Translations under genes and position numbers: made by a program | The notes under the pieces: generated by a model | Seen by the model: the letters and a program-made list of their open reading frames with translations, nothing else | Database searches by the model: none | What the model was told of the DNA's origin: nothing | Source: Claveliimonas acetigenes | GTDB taxonomy: Bacteria; Bacillota; Clostridia; Lachnospirales; Lachnospiraceae | Length of the DNA stretch: 64,000 nucleotides | Assembly: GCF_025567385.1 (NCBI RefSeq) | Contig: NZ_JAOQJU010000002.1 | Span: 248,001-312,000 of the forward strand | Direction: 5' to 3' | Shown: one piece after another, positions 49,681 through 58,607 of the stretch | Numbering within the stretch: the first letter of the stretch is position 1 | Layout: each line of letters starts with the position of its first letter

Positions 49681-50961
49681 CTATCTTGCGCTCAGCTTGT
49701 TGAAACCTGTCTCATTTGTTGCACCTGTAAGTACCTGAAGTTCAACCTCAAGAGAGCCGTCCTCCCGAAGTGTCTCTTCACTTGCACCCGCAATCTTTGT
49801 TACATAATCCAATGTTCCAATTACTTTATCAAGCTTTGGCAGGATAATTACCTGGTTTGCATTACCGCCGGTTACAACTGCATCGGCAGCCGGATCAGCA
49901 TCTGCAAGAGACTGTGACTTACCGTCACGTCCTGCATACTCATCTGTAATAATAACCGTCTTAACTCCCTCAGCCTCAATCTTTTTACAGTTCATGATAA
50001 GGTCTGTATCCGGGTTTCCAAATCCTTCCTGAGATACAATAACACCATCCAAATCTAACATTTTACAAATCTTTGCTGTCCAATCAGAAGAACGCATTTT
50101 ATCTGCAAGATATACATTTTCATTGGTGATAATCTGACATACAAAATTAATCGTTTTTCCGTGCTGTTCAAACAAGTCATGCACAACCGGATTGTTCTGA
50201 TGTACATAAGTCGGGTTCTTATCACATGCAGATACACAGTTACCGGACACAATCGCACCGTCCATAACCTCTGTCGGGCTCATAATCGTAGGAACAATCT
50301 TCTTTGCATCCACGCCATATACGTATGTATCATGAAGAAGTCCCTGACTCTGAAGCATCTGGACATAGGCAACTCTCGGAAGCTCCGGATATTTTTCCAT
50401 ACCTTCTTTTATCGTACATGTCTCATAAACCTTTGTCTCATCCGGAGTAAGTTCACGTGCCAGTTCTCCAATATATGTGGCAACTCTGAATCCTGCGAAC
50501 CTTACAGCAGCTTCATAATCATGCTGTTTGATTCCATCGACGGGCTCACATACCATAACAAGATTCAATGTCTTAGAAAACGGAGTATAATCAGCTCCTG
50601 GACCCGTCATATCAATAATACCTTCCTGGAATCCAACGATTCTTCCTGCTGTTACAACTGCCATCCCCTTTAATGCATAGGTTTTTCCGCTTCCAACAGT
50701 ATCAACTTTGGCAATGACGCCTGGGAAGATTCCCCCTCTTCCTTCTACCTTTACACGTGGTTCAATTACATCCTTAACGGGTGTGATTCTTACAGACTCG
50801 CCCGGTTTTGCGATATCAAATGATGCGCTCTTAATCTTTTCATCTTCAAGAGCAACTGCCCTAACGGCCTCTTCGGATACATAAAGGATTCCGTCTTCAA
50901 TCTTAGACTCTGCTGCGAACTGAATATCCTTAATGTATATGTGTCCCATTTCTAACTTCAC
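49681..50961 (-). CDS. grdE: Glycine reductase component B, alpha/beta proprotein
   Basis: A 426-residue proprotein starting at a GTG (50961; MKLEMGHIYIKDIQFAAESK), eight bases after GGAGGG. It is self-cleaved at Asn241-Cys242 in VSGNCVSACDKNPTY to give two chains and a pyruvoyl group from the Cys. That group binds glycine as a Schiff base, making this the substrate-specific part of glycine reductase. The C-terminal half has KTVIITDEYAGRDGKSQSL. Length is as expected. It is followed after 16 bases by grdB. Confidence 0.97.
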   Translation of the reverse strand: MKLEMGHIYIKDIQFAAESKIEDGILYVSEEAVRAVALEDEKIKSASFDIAKPGESVRITPVKDVIEPRVKVEGRGGIFPGVIAKVDTVGSGKTYALKGMAVVTAGRIVGFQEGIIDMTGPGADYTPFSKTLNLVMVCEPVDGIKQHDYEAAVRFAGFRVATYIGELARELTPDETKVYETCTIKEGMEKYPELPRVAYVQMLQSQGLLHDTYVYGVDAKKIVPTIMSPTEVMDGAIVSGNCVSACDKNPTYVHQNNPVVHDLFEQHGKTINFVCQIITNENVYLADKMRSSDWTAKICKMLDLDGVIVSQEGFGNPDTDLIMNCKKIEAEGVKTVIITDEYAGRDGKSQSLADADPAADAVVTGGNANQVIILPKLDKVIGTLDYVTKIAGASEETLREDGSLEVELQVLTGATNETGFNKLSAR

Positions 50962-51030
50962 TGTAAATTCCCTCCTTTTAATATTGATATTATTGTTAAA
51001 GCTCTTCGCTATTACAACCCTCTTGGGTGA

Positions 51031-51414
51031 TTACAAAGTATCTGCCGACGCCATGGCACTTTCTAATAATGTCCAGTCAATCAATTGAAAATCCTGATAT
51101 ACCTCCGGTTTATATTTGTCTGCTTTCATCATAAACTTTCGGCACGCTTGTATCGCATTTTCAATTAACTTCAGAGAATCGGCATCCACATCCCTCCTTT
51201 GCCGGCTTATTAAAATGGATTTGTATGGCGTTTCATTGGGTTTGACACTGCCCGACAATGGATGTGTCAAAAGCACATGTCCTTCATGTATTCTGTCCCG
51301 GGTTTCCCGCAGAATCTCTTCATATGAAACGTCTTTATAAATAATCTCCCGGCTGTTCTCAAGATTCTTAACAACCAACGGATTATTCGTAACTATAACA
51401 TAGGGAGTTCTCAT
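51031..51414 (-). CDS. grdX: GrdX protein
   Basis: A 127-residue protein from the ATG at 51414 (MRTPYVIVTNNPLVVKNLEN), preceded by AAGAGGCAAACTGAT; a TTG seven codons earlier is less likely. GrdX is the conserved first gene of glycine and related reductase operons; its function is not established. It has a TNNP...V....E N-terminus and LLTHPLSGSVKPNETPYKSILIS in the middle. It follows the riboswitch terminator directly, so it would be first switched on by glycine. Confidence 0.88.
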   Translation of the reverse strand: MRTPYVIVTNNPLVVKNLENSREIIYKDVSYEEILRETRDRIHEGHVLLTHPLSGSVKPNETPYKSILISRQRRDVDADSLKLIENAIQACRKFMMKADKYKPEVYQDFQLIDWTLLESAMASADTL

Positions 51415-51455
51415 ATCAGTTTGCCTCTTTTCCAAAAACTCTTACCTAAATCTCA

Positions 51456-51680
51456 ACTAAAAAAGGACGATGCAAACACGGATACGTGCCATCGTCCTTT
51501 CTGTCTTTTGCCCTGATAGCTTCGTTTCCATAAACAAAAGCTTATTATCATTTCAACACAAGATTCAGAATGCAGTCCTTTTTCCAGTCCTTTTGCCTGA
51601 AAGTTTCACCCAGATCATGTTCACCTCCATCATCCCGGCTTGCCTCTTCGGCGGCCGCCTAACGGCTCTCTCTTGAAAAA
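51456..51680 (-). promoter_or_regulatory. Glycine riboswitch
   Basis: On the minus strand the conserved glycine aptamer elements appear in order: AGAGAGAGCCG, GCCGCCGAAGAGGCAAG, then GTGAAACTTTCAGGCAAAAGGACTG. A second, weaker aptamer core follows (GCTATCAGGGCAAAAGACAGAAAGG). An intrinsic terminator then forms the expression platform. It lies directly upstream of grdX and the glycine reductase genes, so high glycine should switch the operon on. The first aptamer matches well; the second is degenerate. Confidence 0.9.
51459..51500 (-). terminator. Riboswitch-controlled terminator
   Basis: AAAGGACGATG pairs with CATCGTCCTTT (eleven pairs) with a T run on the minus strand. Its left arm overlaps the end of the second aptamer core, so glycine binding could prevent it from folding. 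Confidence 0.85.
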
Positions 51681-51836
51681 AATCATCCCGCTATTCACTT
51701 AATATATAGATATTATAAATATTTGTTATTGTTTTATTCTATAGTAACTGATTGTTAGTTTTTTTGCAATAGTTTCAAAAGATTTTCCTGTTTTTTGTAA
51801 TATTGCACAAACCACGCTCTGCATTTTCATTAAAAA

Positions 51837-53207
51837 TTACTTTTTCTTTGGTTTAAAGTTTTTAAAATAATCCTCATGCACCTGTTTAATCACACCAGTC
51901 AGTGCAAACAATGCCAGAATATTCGGAATAACCATCAACGAATTAAATGTATCCTGCATGGTCCAAACAAGTTCAACTTCAGCAAGAGAACCAAGGAACA
52001 CACACACTGCCGCAAGAACAGCATACACTTTTACTGCCTTTGGTCCAAACAAATATTTGATATTCGCCTGTCCAAAGAAATACCATCCGAGGATTGTAGA
52101 AAATGCAAAGAACAGCATACATACTGCAATAAAAACATCTCCGCCTTTTCCATACAGCGTAGAGAAAGCATACTGGCTCAGCTCCGCGCCCGTCAATCCC
52201 GTCGGAATAGAATGAGTCGTGATAATTACAAAAGCTGTTAGGTTCAGGATAACAAACGTATCAATGAACACGCCAATCATAGCCACAAATCCTTGTTCTG
52301 CCGGATGATCTACCTTTGCAACCGCATGTGCATGGGGTGTGGAACCCATACCGGCTTCGTTAGAAAAAAGTCCACGTGCAACACCTTTCGTCAAAGCAAG
52401 CTTCACCGTTGCTCCGGCAGCGCCGCCAACAATAGAAGAAGGCGCAAAAGCTCCTACAATAATTGCATGGAAAGCATATGGAATTTCCTTAAAATTAAAA
52501 ATAATTACAATCAAAGCGCCTACGATATAAAGAGCTGCCATAACCGGAACAATCAGCTCCGTAATTTTAGCAATGCGTCCCATACCGCCCATAAATACAA
52601 ACAACGCTACAACAGCGATTATCAACCCCATAATCCACTGCGGAATTCCAAAAGCAGTATTCCATGCCGCTGCGATGGAATTGGACTGTACGGCATTTCC
52701 CATGAAGCCTAATGCCAAAACAATCAGCACTGCAAAAATCCCTGCCAAAACTTTACCTGCCGTTCCCTTAAACGCTGCGCGGATATAGTATACCGGACCG
52801 CCCGTTACAACTCCGTCAGAGCCAACCTGCTTATACTTCTGCGCCATGAGTGCTTCTGCATAGATAGTTGCCATTCCCAAAAAAGCAGCAATCCACATCC
52901 AAAAAATCGCTCCGGGTCCTCCAATAGCAATCGCCGTTGCCGCCCCGGCAATATTTCCCGTACCAACCTGGGCCGCAATCGCTGTCGCCAACGCCTGGAA
53001 GGAAGACATCCCATCCTTATCTGCCGAACCCTTTTTGTTAAAAAGTCCACCAAATGTCCTTCTCATTCCTTCGCCAAAACCTTTTACTTGGATAAAACCA
53101 AGTTTGACAGAAAACCAAATACCGCCGCCAAGAAGAGCAACAATAAGTATGTAGTTAGAAAGATAACTGCCAATCGTTGAAAATATGTCGTTTAATATTT
53201 TTTCCAC
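51837..53207 (-). CDS. Sodium:alanine/glycine symporter (AGCS family)
   Basis: A 456-residue permease from the GTG at 53207 (GGGGG seven bases ahead); an ATG seven codons earlier overlaps that site. It has about ten membrane segments and AGCS signatures: ATAIAAQVGTGNIAGAATAI (about 78-97), GPVYYIRAAF and GLFSNEAGMGSTPHAHAVA (about 281-299). It imports alanine or glycine with sodium. Lying next to the glycine riboswitch and grd operon, it likely supplies glycine. The exact substrate is inferred from context. Confidence 0.93.
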   Translation of the reverse strand: MEKILNDIFSTIGSYLSNYILIVALLGGGIWFSVKLGFIQVKGFGEGMRRTFGGLFNKKGSADKDGMSSFQALATAIAAQVGTGNIAGAATAIAIGGPGAIFWMWIAAFLGMATIYAEALMAQKYKQVGSDGVVTGGPVYYIRAAFKGTAGKVLAGIFAVLIVLALGFMGNAVQSNSIAAAWNTAFGIPQWIMGLIIAVVALFVFMGGMGRIAKITELIVPVMAALYIVGALIVIIFNFKEIPYAFHAIIVGAFAPSSIVGGAAGATVKLALTKGVARGLFSNEAGMGSTPHAHAVAKVDHPAEQGFVAMIGVFIDTFVILNLTAFVIITTHSIPTGLTGAELSQYAFSTLYGKGGDVFIAVCMLFFAFSTILGWYFFGQANIKYLFGPKAVKVYAVLAAVCVFLGSLAEVELVWTMQDTFNSLMVIPNILALFALTGVIKQVHEDYFKNFKPKKK

Positions 53208-53251
53208 AACATTACCCCCTTTTCTCATAGATTATATTAATATATTCATTT

Positions 53252-53279
53252 ATTATATCTATATTAACATTTTTGTAAA
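53252..53279 (-). promoter_or_regulatory. Promoter of the symporter gene
   Basis: TTTACA (53279-53274) and TATAAT (53257-53252) are 16 bases apart on the minus strand in a very AT-rich stretch. An overlapping TTGAAT-17-TAATAT pair is also possible. Confidence 0.5.
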
Positions 53280-53362
53280 TTTTATTCAATATCTTGTATT
53301 AATTTAAAATTTTTTCGTATGTTTTTCACATATTTTGTGTAATTCAAAAAAAGCTACGTAAC

Positions 53363-53405
53363 AAAAAAACAGCAGAAACATAAGAGTTTCCGCTGTTTTT
53401 TTCTT
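53363..53405 (-). terminator. Terminator of the purCFB operon
   Basis: AACAGCgGAAAC pairs with GTTTCtGCTGTT, followed by TTTTT on the minus strand. It lies about 50 bases after the purB stop. Confidence 0.85.
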
Positions 53406-53450
53406 AGCACTTTTTTTTACATTTTTGGTTATTTTGCCATTTTCTGTCTT

Positions 53451-54884
53451 CTATACATTAATTTCTGCTTTCACACCCAGAATATCTTTATTAGCGTCAA
53501 GGAGCGGACGGATTACTTTTTTCAGGTAATCATCCACCTGGACGGAGGCGCGTCCAATATATTTCGAAGGATCCATCGTCTCTTTCAATTCCTCCAACGT
53601 AAGGTTAAATGCCGGATCAGCAGCAATCAGTTCCAGCAGATTGTTTTCCAGTCCCTTTTCTTTCACATTGCGTCCCGCTTCCATGGAAAGTTCACGGATC
53701 CGTTCATGAAGTTCCTGCCGGTCACCGCCTGCCTTCACGGCATCCATCATAATATTTTCAGTAGCCATGAACGGCAACTCAGACATCAGGTGTTTTTCAA
53801 TCACCTTCGGATATACTACCAGTCCATCCACCACATTCAGGCACAAATCCAGAATACCGTCAATCGCAAGAAATCCCTCCGGTATGCTTAACCTCTTATT
53901 TGCAGAGTCATCCAGTGTTCTCTCAAACCACTGCGTTGCCGATGTAATTGCCGGATTCAACGCATCAATCATCACATATCTGGACAAAGATGCAATACGT
54001 TCGCTTCGCATCGGATTCCTCTTATACGCCATAGCTGAAGAGCCAATCTGTGTCTTTTCAAAAGGTTCTTCCACTTCCTTCAAATGCTGAAGAAGACGGA
54101 TATCATTTGAAAACTTGTGGGCGCTTGCAGCAATTCCGGCAAGTACATTTAACACTCTCGTATCAACTTTTCTTGAATAGGTCTGCCCAGATACCGGATA
54201 ACAGCTTTCAAATCCCATTTTCTCAGCAATCATAGGATCTATCTTATCAATGGTTTCCTGATCCCCGTCAAAAAGTTCCAGAAAACTGGCCTGCGTTCCG
54301 GTAGTTCCCTTTGAGCCAAGAAGCTTTAAACTTCCAAGCACATAATCCAGATCTTCCAGATCCATTGAAAATTCCTGTAACCACAGAGTTGCCCTCTTTC
54401 CCACGCTCGTGGGCTGCGCCGGTTGGAAATGCGTGAAAGCAAGCGTCGGCTGTGCTTTATATTTCTCTGCAAAATCCGCCAGTTCAGCAATCACATTCAC
54501 CAATTTCGTTCTTACCAGCTTCAGAGCCTCAGACATAACAATAATATCCGTATTATCTCCCACATAACAGGATGTTGCTCCCAGATGAATGATTCCTTTC
54601 GCTTTCGGGCACTGCTGGCCATAAGCATATACATGGGACATAACATCATGACGGACAATCTTCTCCCGTTCCTTTGCAACATCGTAATTAATATCATCTG
54701 CGTGCGCTTTCAGCTCCTCAATCTGTTCATCTGTAATAGGGAGTCCCAGCTCTTTCTCCGTTTCCGCGAGAGCAATCCAGAGCCTTCTCCATGTCCTGAA
54801 TTTCTTATCAGGCGAGAAGATATACTGCATCTCCTTACTTGCATAACGCTCCGACAACGGGCTTTGATATCTGTCGCTGCTCAT
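53451..54884 (-). CDS. purB: Adenylosuccinate lyase
   Basis: A 477-residue enzyme that splits SAICAR to AICAR and adenylosuccinate to AMP, both with release of fumarate. Motifs: THFQPAQPTSVGKRATLWLQ (about 156-175) and the superfamily signature QIGSSAMAYKRNPMRSERI (about 290-308). AGAGAGGTAAGTATT precedes the ATG. Last gene of purC-purF-purB, followed by a terminator. Length is typical. Confidence 0.96.
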   Translation of the reverse strand: MSSDRYQSPLSERYASKEMQYIFSPDKKFRTWRRLWIALAETEKELGLPITDEQIEELKAHADDINYDVAKEREKIVRHDVMSHVYAYGQQCPKAKGIIHLGATSCYVGDNTDIIVMSEALKLVRTKLVNVIAELADFAEKYKAQPTLAFTHFQPAQPTSVGKRATLWLQEFSMDLEDLDYVLGSLKLLGSKGTTGTQASFLELFDGDQETIDKIDPMIAEKMGFESCYPVSGQTYSRKVDTRVLNVLAGIAASAHKFSNDIRLLQHLKEVEEPFEKTQIGSSAMAYKRNPMRSERIASLSRYVMIDALNPAITSATQWFERTLDDSANKRLSIPEGFLAIDGILDLCLNVVDGLVVYPKVIEKHLMSELPFMATENIMMDAVKAGGDRQELHERIRELSMEAGRNVKEKGLENNLLELIAADPAFNLTLEELKETMDPSKYIGRASVQVDDYLKKVIRPLLDANKDILGVKAEINV

Positions 54885-54914
54885 AATACTTACCTCTCTT
54901 TTCTCTTAATTATT

Positions 54915-56342
54915 CTAATCAAATGCATGGGAAATATCTTTTCCCGGCACTTCCATAGGATAATTGCCGGTGAAACATGCATCACAATACCCTAAATCTC
55001 CAACCATCTCTTTTAGCTTTTCAATCTCCATATACCCCAGTGAATCCGCGCCGATCATCTCTCTGATTTCCTCTGTAGTATGGGAATGGGCAATCAACTG
55101 CTCATTGGAAGGTACATCCGTTCCAAAATAGCAGGGATAGAGAAACGGCGGTGAACTAATCCGCACATGAACCTCTGTCGCCCCCGCACTTTTCAACATA
55201 CGGATGATATTGGCACAAGTTGTCCCGCGTACAATGGAATCATCCACCATAACAATACGTTTTCCCTTTACCACTTCTCCAATAACATTCAATTTAATTT
55301 TAACGCTGGATTCTCTTTCACTCTGTTTCGGTTTTATAAATGTCCTTCCCACATAACTGTTCTTATGAAAAGCCATTCCATATGGGATTCCCGATTCTTC
55401 CGAATACCCCTTAGCCGCAACCAAACCGGAATCCGGCACACCCACGACCAAATCTGCCTCTACGGGATACGATTTTGCTAGGGCTTTTCCCGCAATAATT
55501 CGTGAATGATAGACATTTACCTCATCAATCACACTGTCCATTCTTGCAAAGTAGATATACTCAAAAATGCATCTTGCCTGCTTCTCCGGCGAAATCGTCA
55601 TACTCATATCTGAGCTTACTCCATGCTTTGTAAAGGATACAATCTCACCCGGTTTCACATCACGGACAAATTCTCCTCCAACCGCCGCAATCGCACAGCT
55701 CTCAGATGCAAGGAACCAGGTATTATCACGTTTTCCTATACATAATGGTTTCAATCCAAACGGGTCTCTTGCTCCGATCATCTTTCTCGGCGAACTCACT
55801 ACCAGTGCGTAAGCTCCTTTGATTTTCTTCATGGCATTCTTAACGGCATCCTCTGCTTTTCTTGTCTTCAGCCGTTCCCGGGCAATATGGTACGCAATCA
55901 CTTCTGAATCAATGGTAGTCTGGAAGATTGCTCCAGTATACTCAAGCTCATGCCGAAGTTCTACTGCATTCGTCAGATTTCCATTGTGGGCAATCGCCAG
56001 CGTCCCTTTCACGTAGTTGATAACCAGCGGCATTGCATTCTCTGCCTTTGATGCTCCCGCTGTAGAATAGCGCACATGCCCTACCCCAAGGTTACCTTTC
56101 AGAGACTCCAGCGACTCCGCGTCGAACACTTCATTCACCAGTCCCACTCCTTTTTTCGAGTGAACTTTCCGTTCTCCATACGTATCGGTCACTGCAATGC
56201 CACAGCTTTCCTGACCTCTGTGCTGTAATGCAAAAAGCCCATAGTATACGGTGGAGGCAACGTCGCCTCCATCCATATTATAGGCTCCAAATACACCACA
56301 TTCCTCTCCCAAACCTGTCGTTACCTTCTCAAATTTGTTCAT
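54915..56342 (-). CDS. purF: Amidophosphoribosyltransferase
   Basis: A 475-residue enzyme that makes phosphoribosylamine from PRPP and glutamine, the first purine step. A 14-residue propeptide (MNKFEKVTTGLGEE) is followed by the catalytic Cys15 (CGVFGAYN). ALQHRGQESCGIA, RDPFGLKPLCIG and the PRPP motif RIVMVDDSIVRGTT are visible. Members with this propeptide usually carry an iron-sulfur cluster; CGVFG with later Cys pairs supports that. AAGGAGCATAAACATTC precedes the ATG. Confidence 0.97.
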   Translation of the reverse strand: MNKFEKVTTGLGEECGVFGAYNMDGGDVASTVYYGLFALQHRGQESCGIAVTDTYGERKVHSKKGVGLVNEVFDAESLESLKGNLGVGHVRYSTAGASKAENAMPLVINYVKGTLAIAHNGNLTNAVELRHELEYTGAIFQTTIDSEVIAYHIARERLKTRKAEDAVKNAMKKIKGAYALVVSSPRKMIGARDPFGLKPLCIGKRDNTWFLASESCAIAAVGGEFVRDVKPGEIVSFTKHGVSSDMSMTISPEKQARCIFEYIYFARMDSVIDEVNVYHSRIIAGKALAKSYPVEADLVVGVPDSGLVAAKGYSEESGIPYGMAFHKNSYVGRTFIKPKQSERESSVKIKLNVIGEVVKGKRIVMVDDSIVRGTTCANIIRMLKSAGATEVHVRISSPPFLYPCYFGTDVPSNEQLIAHSHTTEEIREMIGADSLGYMEIEKLKEMVGDLGYCDACFTGNYPMEVPGKDISHAFD

Positions 56343-56384
56343 GAATGTTTATGCTCCTTACTTTATGCTGACTGTTTTTTTCGT

Positions 56385-57092
56385 CTATTTAATGCCAATT
56401 CTTCTGAACACTTCCTGATAAGCTCCCTCTACATTTCCCATATCTCTGCGGAAACGATCCTTATCGAGCTTCTCATGTGTTTCAATATCCCACAGACGGC
56501 AAGTATCCGGTGAAATCTCATCTGCAAGGATGACTTCTCCGTGATATCTTCCAAATTCAATCTTAAAGTCAATCAACTCAATACCTGCTTCCTTAAAGAA
56601 CTTCTTCAAGACCTCATTCACCTTAAAAGTATACTCTGTAATCTTATTAATTTCCTCTCTTGTAGAAGCTCCAATGGCAATTGCCATGTAATCATTGATA
56701 AGCGGATCGCCAAGGTCATCATCTTTATAACTAAACTCAAGTGTTGGTGCAATTAAGCTTGTTCCCTCTTCAATCCCAAGTCTCTTAGAAAAGCTTCCAG
56801 CAGCCACATTACGTACAATCACTTCCAGCGGAACGATATCAACTTTCTTTACCGCTGTCTCTCTGTCACTCAGTTCTTCAACAAAATGTGTCGGGACTCC
56901 CTCCTTTTCAAGGATTTGGAAAATGTAGTTCGTCATACGATTATTGATAACGCCTTTTCCTACAATCGTCCCTTTTTTCTCGCCATTAAATGCAGTTGCA
57001 TCATCTTTGTAATCCACAATTACAATATCCGGATCTTCTGTTTTAAAAACTTTTTTTGCTTTTCCTTCATACATCTGCTCTAATTTTTGCAT
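56385..57092 (-). CDS. purC: SAICAR synthetase
   Basis: A 235-residue enzyme from the ATG at 57092 (MQKLEQMYEGKAKKVFKTED). It joins CAIR and aspartate with ATP in purine synthesis. EGKAKKVF, IVGKGVINNRMTNYIFQILE, VDIVPLEVIVRNVAAGSFSKR and IELIDFKIEFGRYHGEVILADEISPDTCRLWD are the family blocks. A GTG three codons earlier is possible. It is the first gene of purC-purF-purB and is preceded by a clear promoter. Confidence 0.96.
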   Translation of the reverse strand: MQKLEQMYEGKAKKVFKTEDPDIVIVDYKDDATAFNGEKKGTIVGKGVINNRMTNYIFQILEKEGVPTHFVEELSDRETAVKKVDIVPLEVIVRNVAAGSFSKRLGIEEGTSLIAPTLEFSYKDDDLGDPLINDYMAIAIGASTREEINKITEYTFKVNEVLKKFFKEAGIELIDFKIEFGRYHGEVILADEISPDTCRLWDIETHEKLDKDRFRRDMGNVEGAYQEVFRRIGIK

Positions 57093-57132
57093 AATCGGCA
57101 CCTATCCTTTTCTTTGTTTTCTCTAAATGATA

Positions 57133-57153
57133 AAATGTCAAAATGTGACATTT
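57133..57153 (-). promoter_or_regulatory. Possible operator upstream of purC
   Basis: AAATGTCA and TGACATTT form a perfect inverted repeat with a five-base spacer just after the purC -10. A repressor binding there would block transcription; which one is unknown. Confidence 0.4.
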
Positions 57154-57162
57154 CACACAACA

Positions 57163-57191
57163 AGTATAATACAAGAGTATTATAAAAGCAA
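57163..57191 (-). promoter_or_regulatory. Promoter of the purCFB operon
   Basis: TTGCTT (57191-57186) and TATACT (57168-57163) are 17 bases apart on the minus strand, about 70 bases before the purC start. Confidence 0.6.
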
Positions 57192-57194
57192 TAT

Positions 57195-57881
57195 TTAGTC
57201 TTGTCCAAATTTGCCAAGGAATTCCTTCATTCTTTCGTTAGAAGAGCCAAACACCTCCTCCGGAGTTCCATATTCTGCAATCACTCCCTTGTCCATAAAT
57301 ATAATGTGATCTGAAACATTTCTGGCAAAATTCATCTCGTGCGTTACGATAACCATCGTCATATGCTCAGACGCAAGAGCTTTAATTACCTTCAGTATCT
57401 CTCCTGTAAGCTCCGGATCCAGCGCGGACGTGGGCTCGTCAAAGAACAGGATATCCGGTCTCATGGCAAGTGCCCTTGCAATAGACACTCTCTGCTGCTG
57501 TCCTCCCGAAAGCTGATGCGGATAAGCATTTTCCTTATCTTCCAGTCCCATCTTCTTTAACAGTTCTCTTGCTTCTTTATATACCTCTTCTTTATTCCTC
57601 TTCTGTACCTTTATAGGGGCGTCCGTAATATTCTTCATCACAGAAAAGTGCGGGAAGAGATTAAAATTCTGAAACACTAACCCAAATGTCCCTTCATAGT
57701 GGATTTCTCCCGAATCCTGCGTCTCCAGATTCGTCGCGCAGCGAAGAAGAGTGGATTTGCCGGAACCGGAGGGACCGATAATCCCAAGAACTTCCCCTTC
57801 GTCTACTTTCAGAGAAATATCTTTCAGTACTTCTATACCGTCAAAACTTTTTTTGATATGCTTCATTTCCAGCAAACTCAT
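57195..57881 (-). CDS. Polar amino acid ABC transporter, ATP-binding protein
   Basis: A 228-residue ATPase, about 12-15 residues shorter than typical GlnQ-type proteins. Walker A is GPSGSGKSTLLRC (36-48), the Q-loop GLVFQNFNLFPH (about 66-77), signature LSGGQQQRVSIA, Walker B ILFFDEPTSALDPE. The missing residues lie between Walker A and the Q-loop (SGEIHYEGTFGLVFQ), where relatives have an extra helix; the core motifs remain. GAGGAGGAACTGCC precedes the ATG. It powers uptake with the permease and binding protein next to it. Confidence 0.93.
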   Translation of the reverse strand: MSLLEMKHIKKSFDGIEVLKDISLKVDEGEVLGIIGPSGSGKSTLLRCATNLETQDSGEIHYEGTFGLVFQNFNLFPHFSVMKNITDAPIKVQKRNKEEVYKEARELLKKMGLEDKENAYPHQLSGGQQQRVSIARALAMRPDILFFDEPTSALDPELTGEILKVIKALASEHMTMVIVTHEMNFARNVSDHIIFMDKGVIAEYGTPEEVFGSSNERMKEFLGKFGQD

Positions 57882-57894
57882 GGCAGTTCCTCCT

Positions 57895-58545
57895 CTATTT
57901 ATAATAATTCATCTTCTTTTCCACCTTTTCCATCAGAAATGCTACTATAAAGTTAAATATGTAATAGAAAATTCCCGCAAAAACATAGGGAATCATATTT
58001 GCCTGTGAAGATGCCAGTGCCTTTGATACCGTAAACATTTCCAGAATACCGATGGTAAATGCCAAAGAAGTATCTTTTACCAGTGTAATCATTTCATTCG
58101 TAACAGACGGCAGAATACGCTTCATGACCTGTGGCAGAATAATACGCAAAAAGGTCTGGACCTTATTGTATCCCAGAATCTGTGCCGCCTCATACTGTCC
58201 GGGATCCATAGATTCAATGCCGCCTCTGTAAATTTCTGCAAAATACGCTGCATAATTCAGTATAAAACCAATAGCTACCGCACTATTTTTCCAACTCGAA
58301 GTTATCTGAATCCCGAAAATGTAAAAAGGTCCAAAATAAATTACCATAAGCTGCAGCATCAGAGGAGTGCCTCTCATAATTGAAATATAAACCTTTACAA
58401 TAGACTGAATAAGCTTATTTTTAGACATCCTTCCGAAGGATACTAAAAGCCCCAAAGGTAAAGAGAATACCAGTGTTACCGCAAATAAAAACAAGGTCGT
58501 TACCATACCTTCGGATAATTTAGCCAACATAACCGAAATTGCCAT
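57895..58545 (-). CDS. Polar amino acid ABC transporter, permease
   Basis: A 216-residue membrane protein from the ATG at 58545 (MAISVMLAKLSEGMVTTLFL), with AAAGGAGTAATAGA ahead; the upstream frame is spurious. It has about five membrane helices and the His/Glu permease features MRGTPLMLQLMVIYFG and the EAA loop EIYRGGIESMDPGQYEAAQILG (about 115-136), which contacts the ATPase. It lies between the binding protein and ATPase genes, forming one operon. Confidence 0.93.
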   Translation of the reverse strand: MAISVMLAKLSEGMVTTLFLFAVTLVFSLPLGLLVSFGRMSKNKLIQSIVKVYISIMRGTPLMLQLMVIYFGPFYIFGIQITSSWKNSAVAIGFILNYAAYFAEIYRGGIESMDPGQYEAAQILGYNKVQTFLRIILPQVMKRILPSVTNEMITLVKDTSLAFTIGILEMFTVSKALASSQANMIPYVFAGIFYYIFNFIVAFLMEKVEKKMNYYK

Positions 58546-58607
58546 TCTATTACTCCTTTGCACAGAAAACGGGCCATCATAAAGACAGCCCTTTCCTATC
58601 ATTTTTA

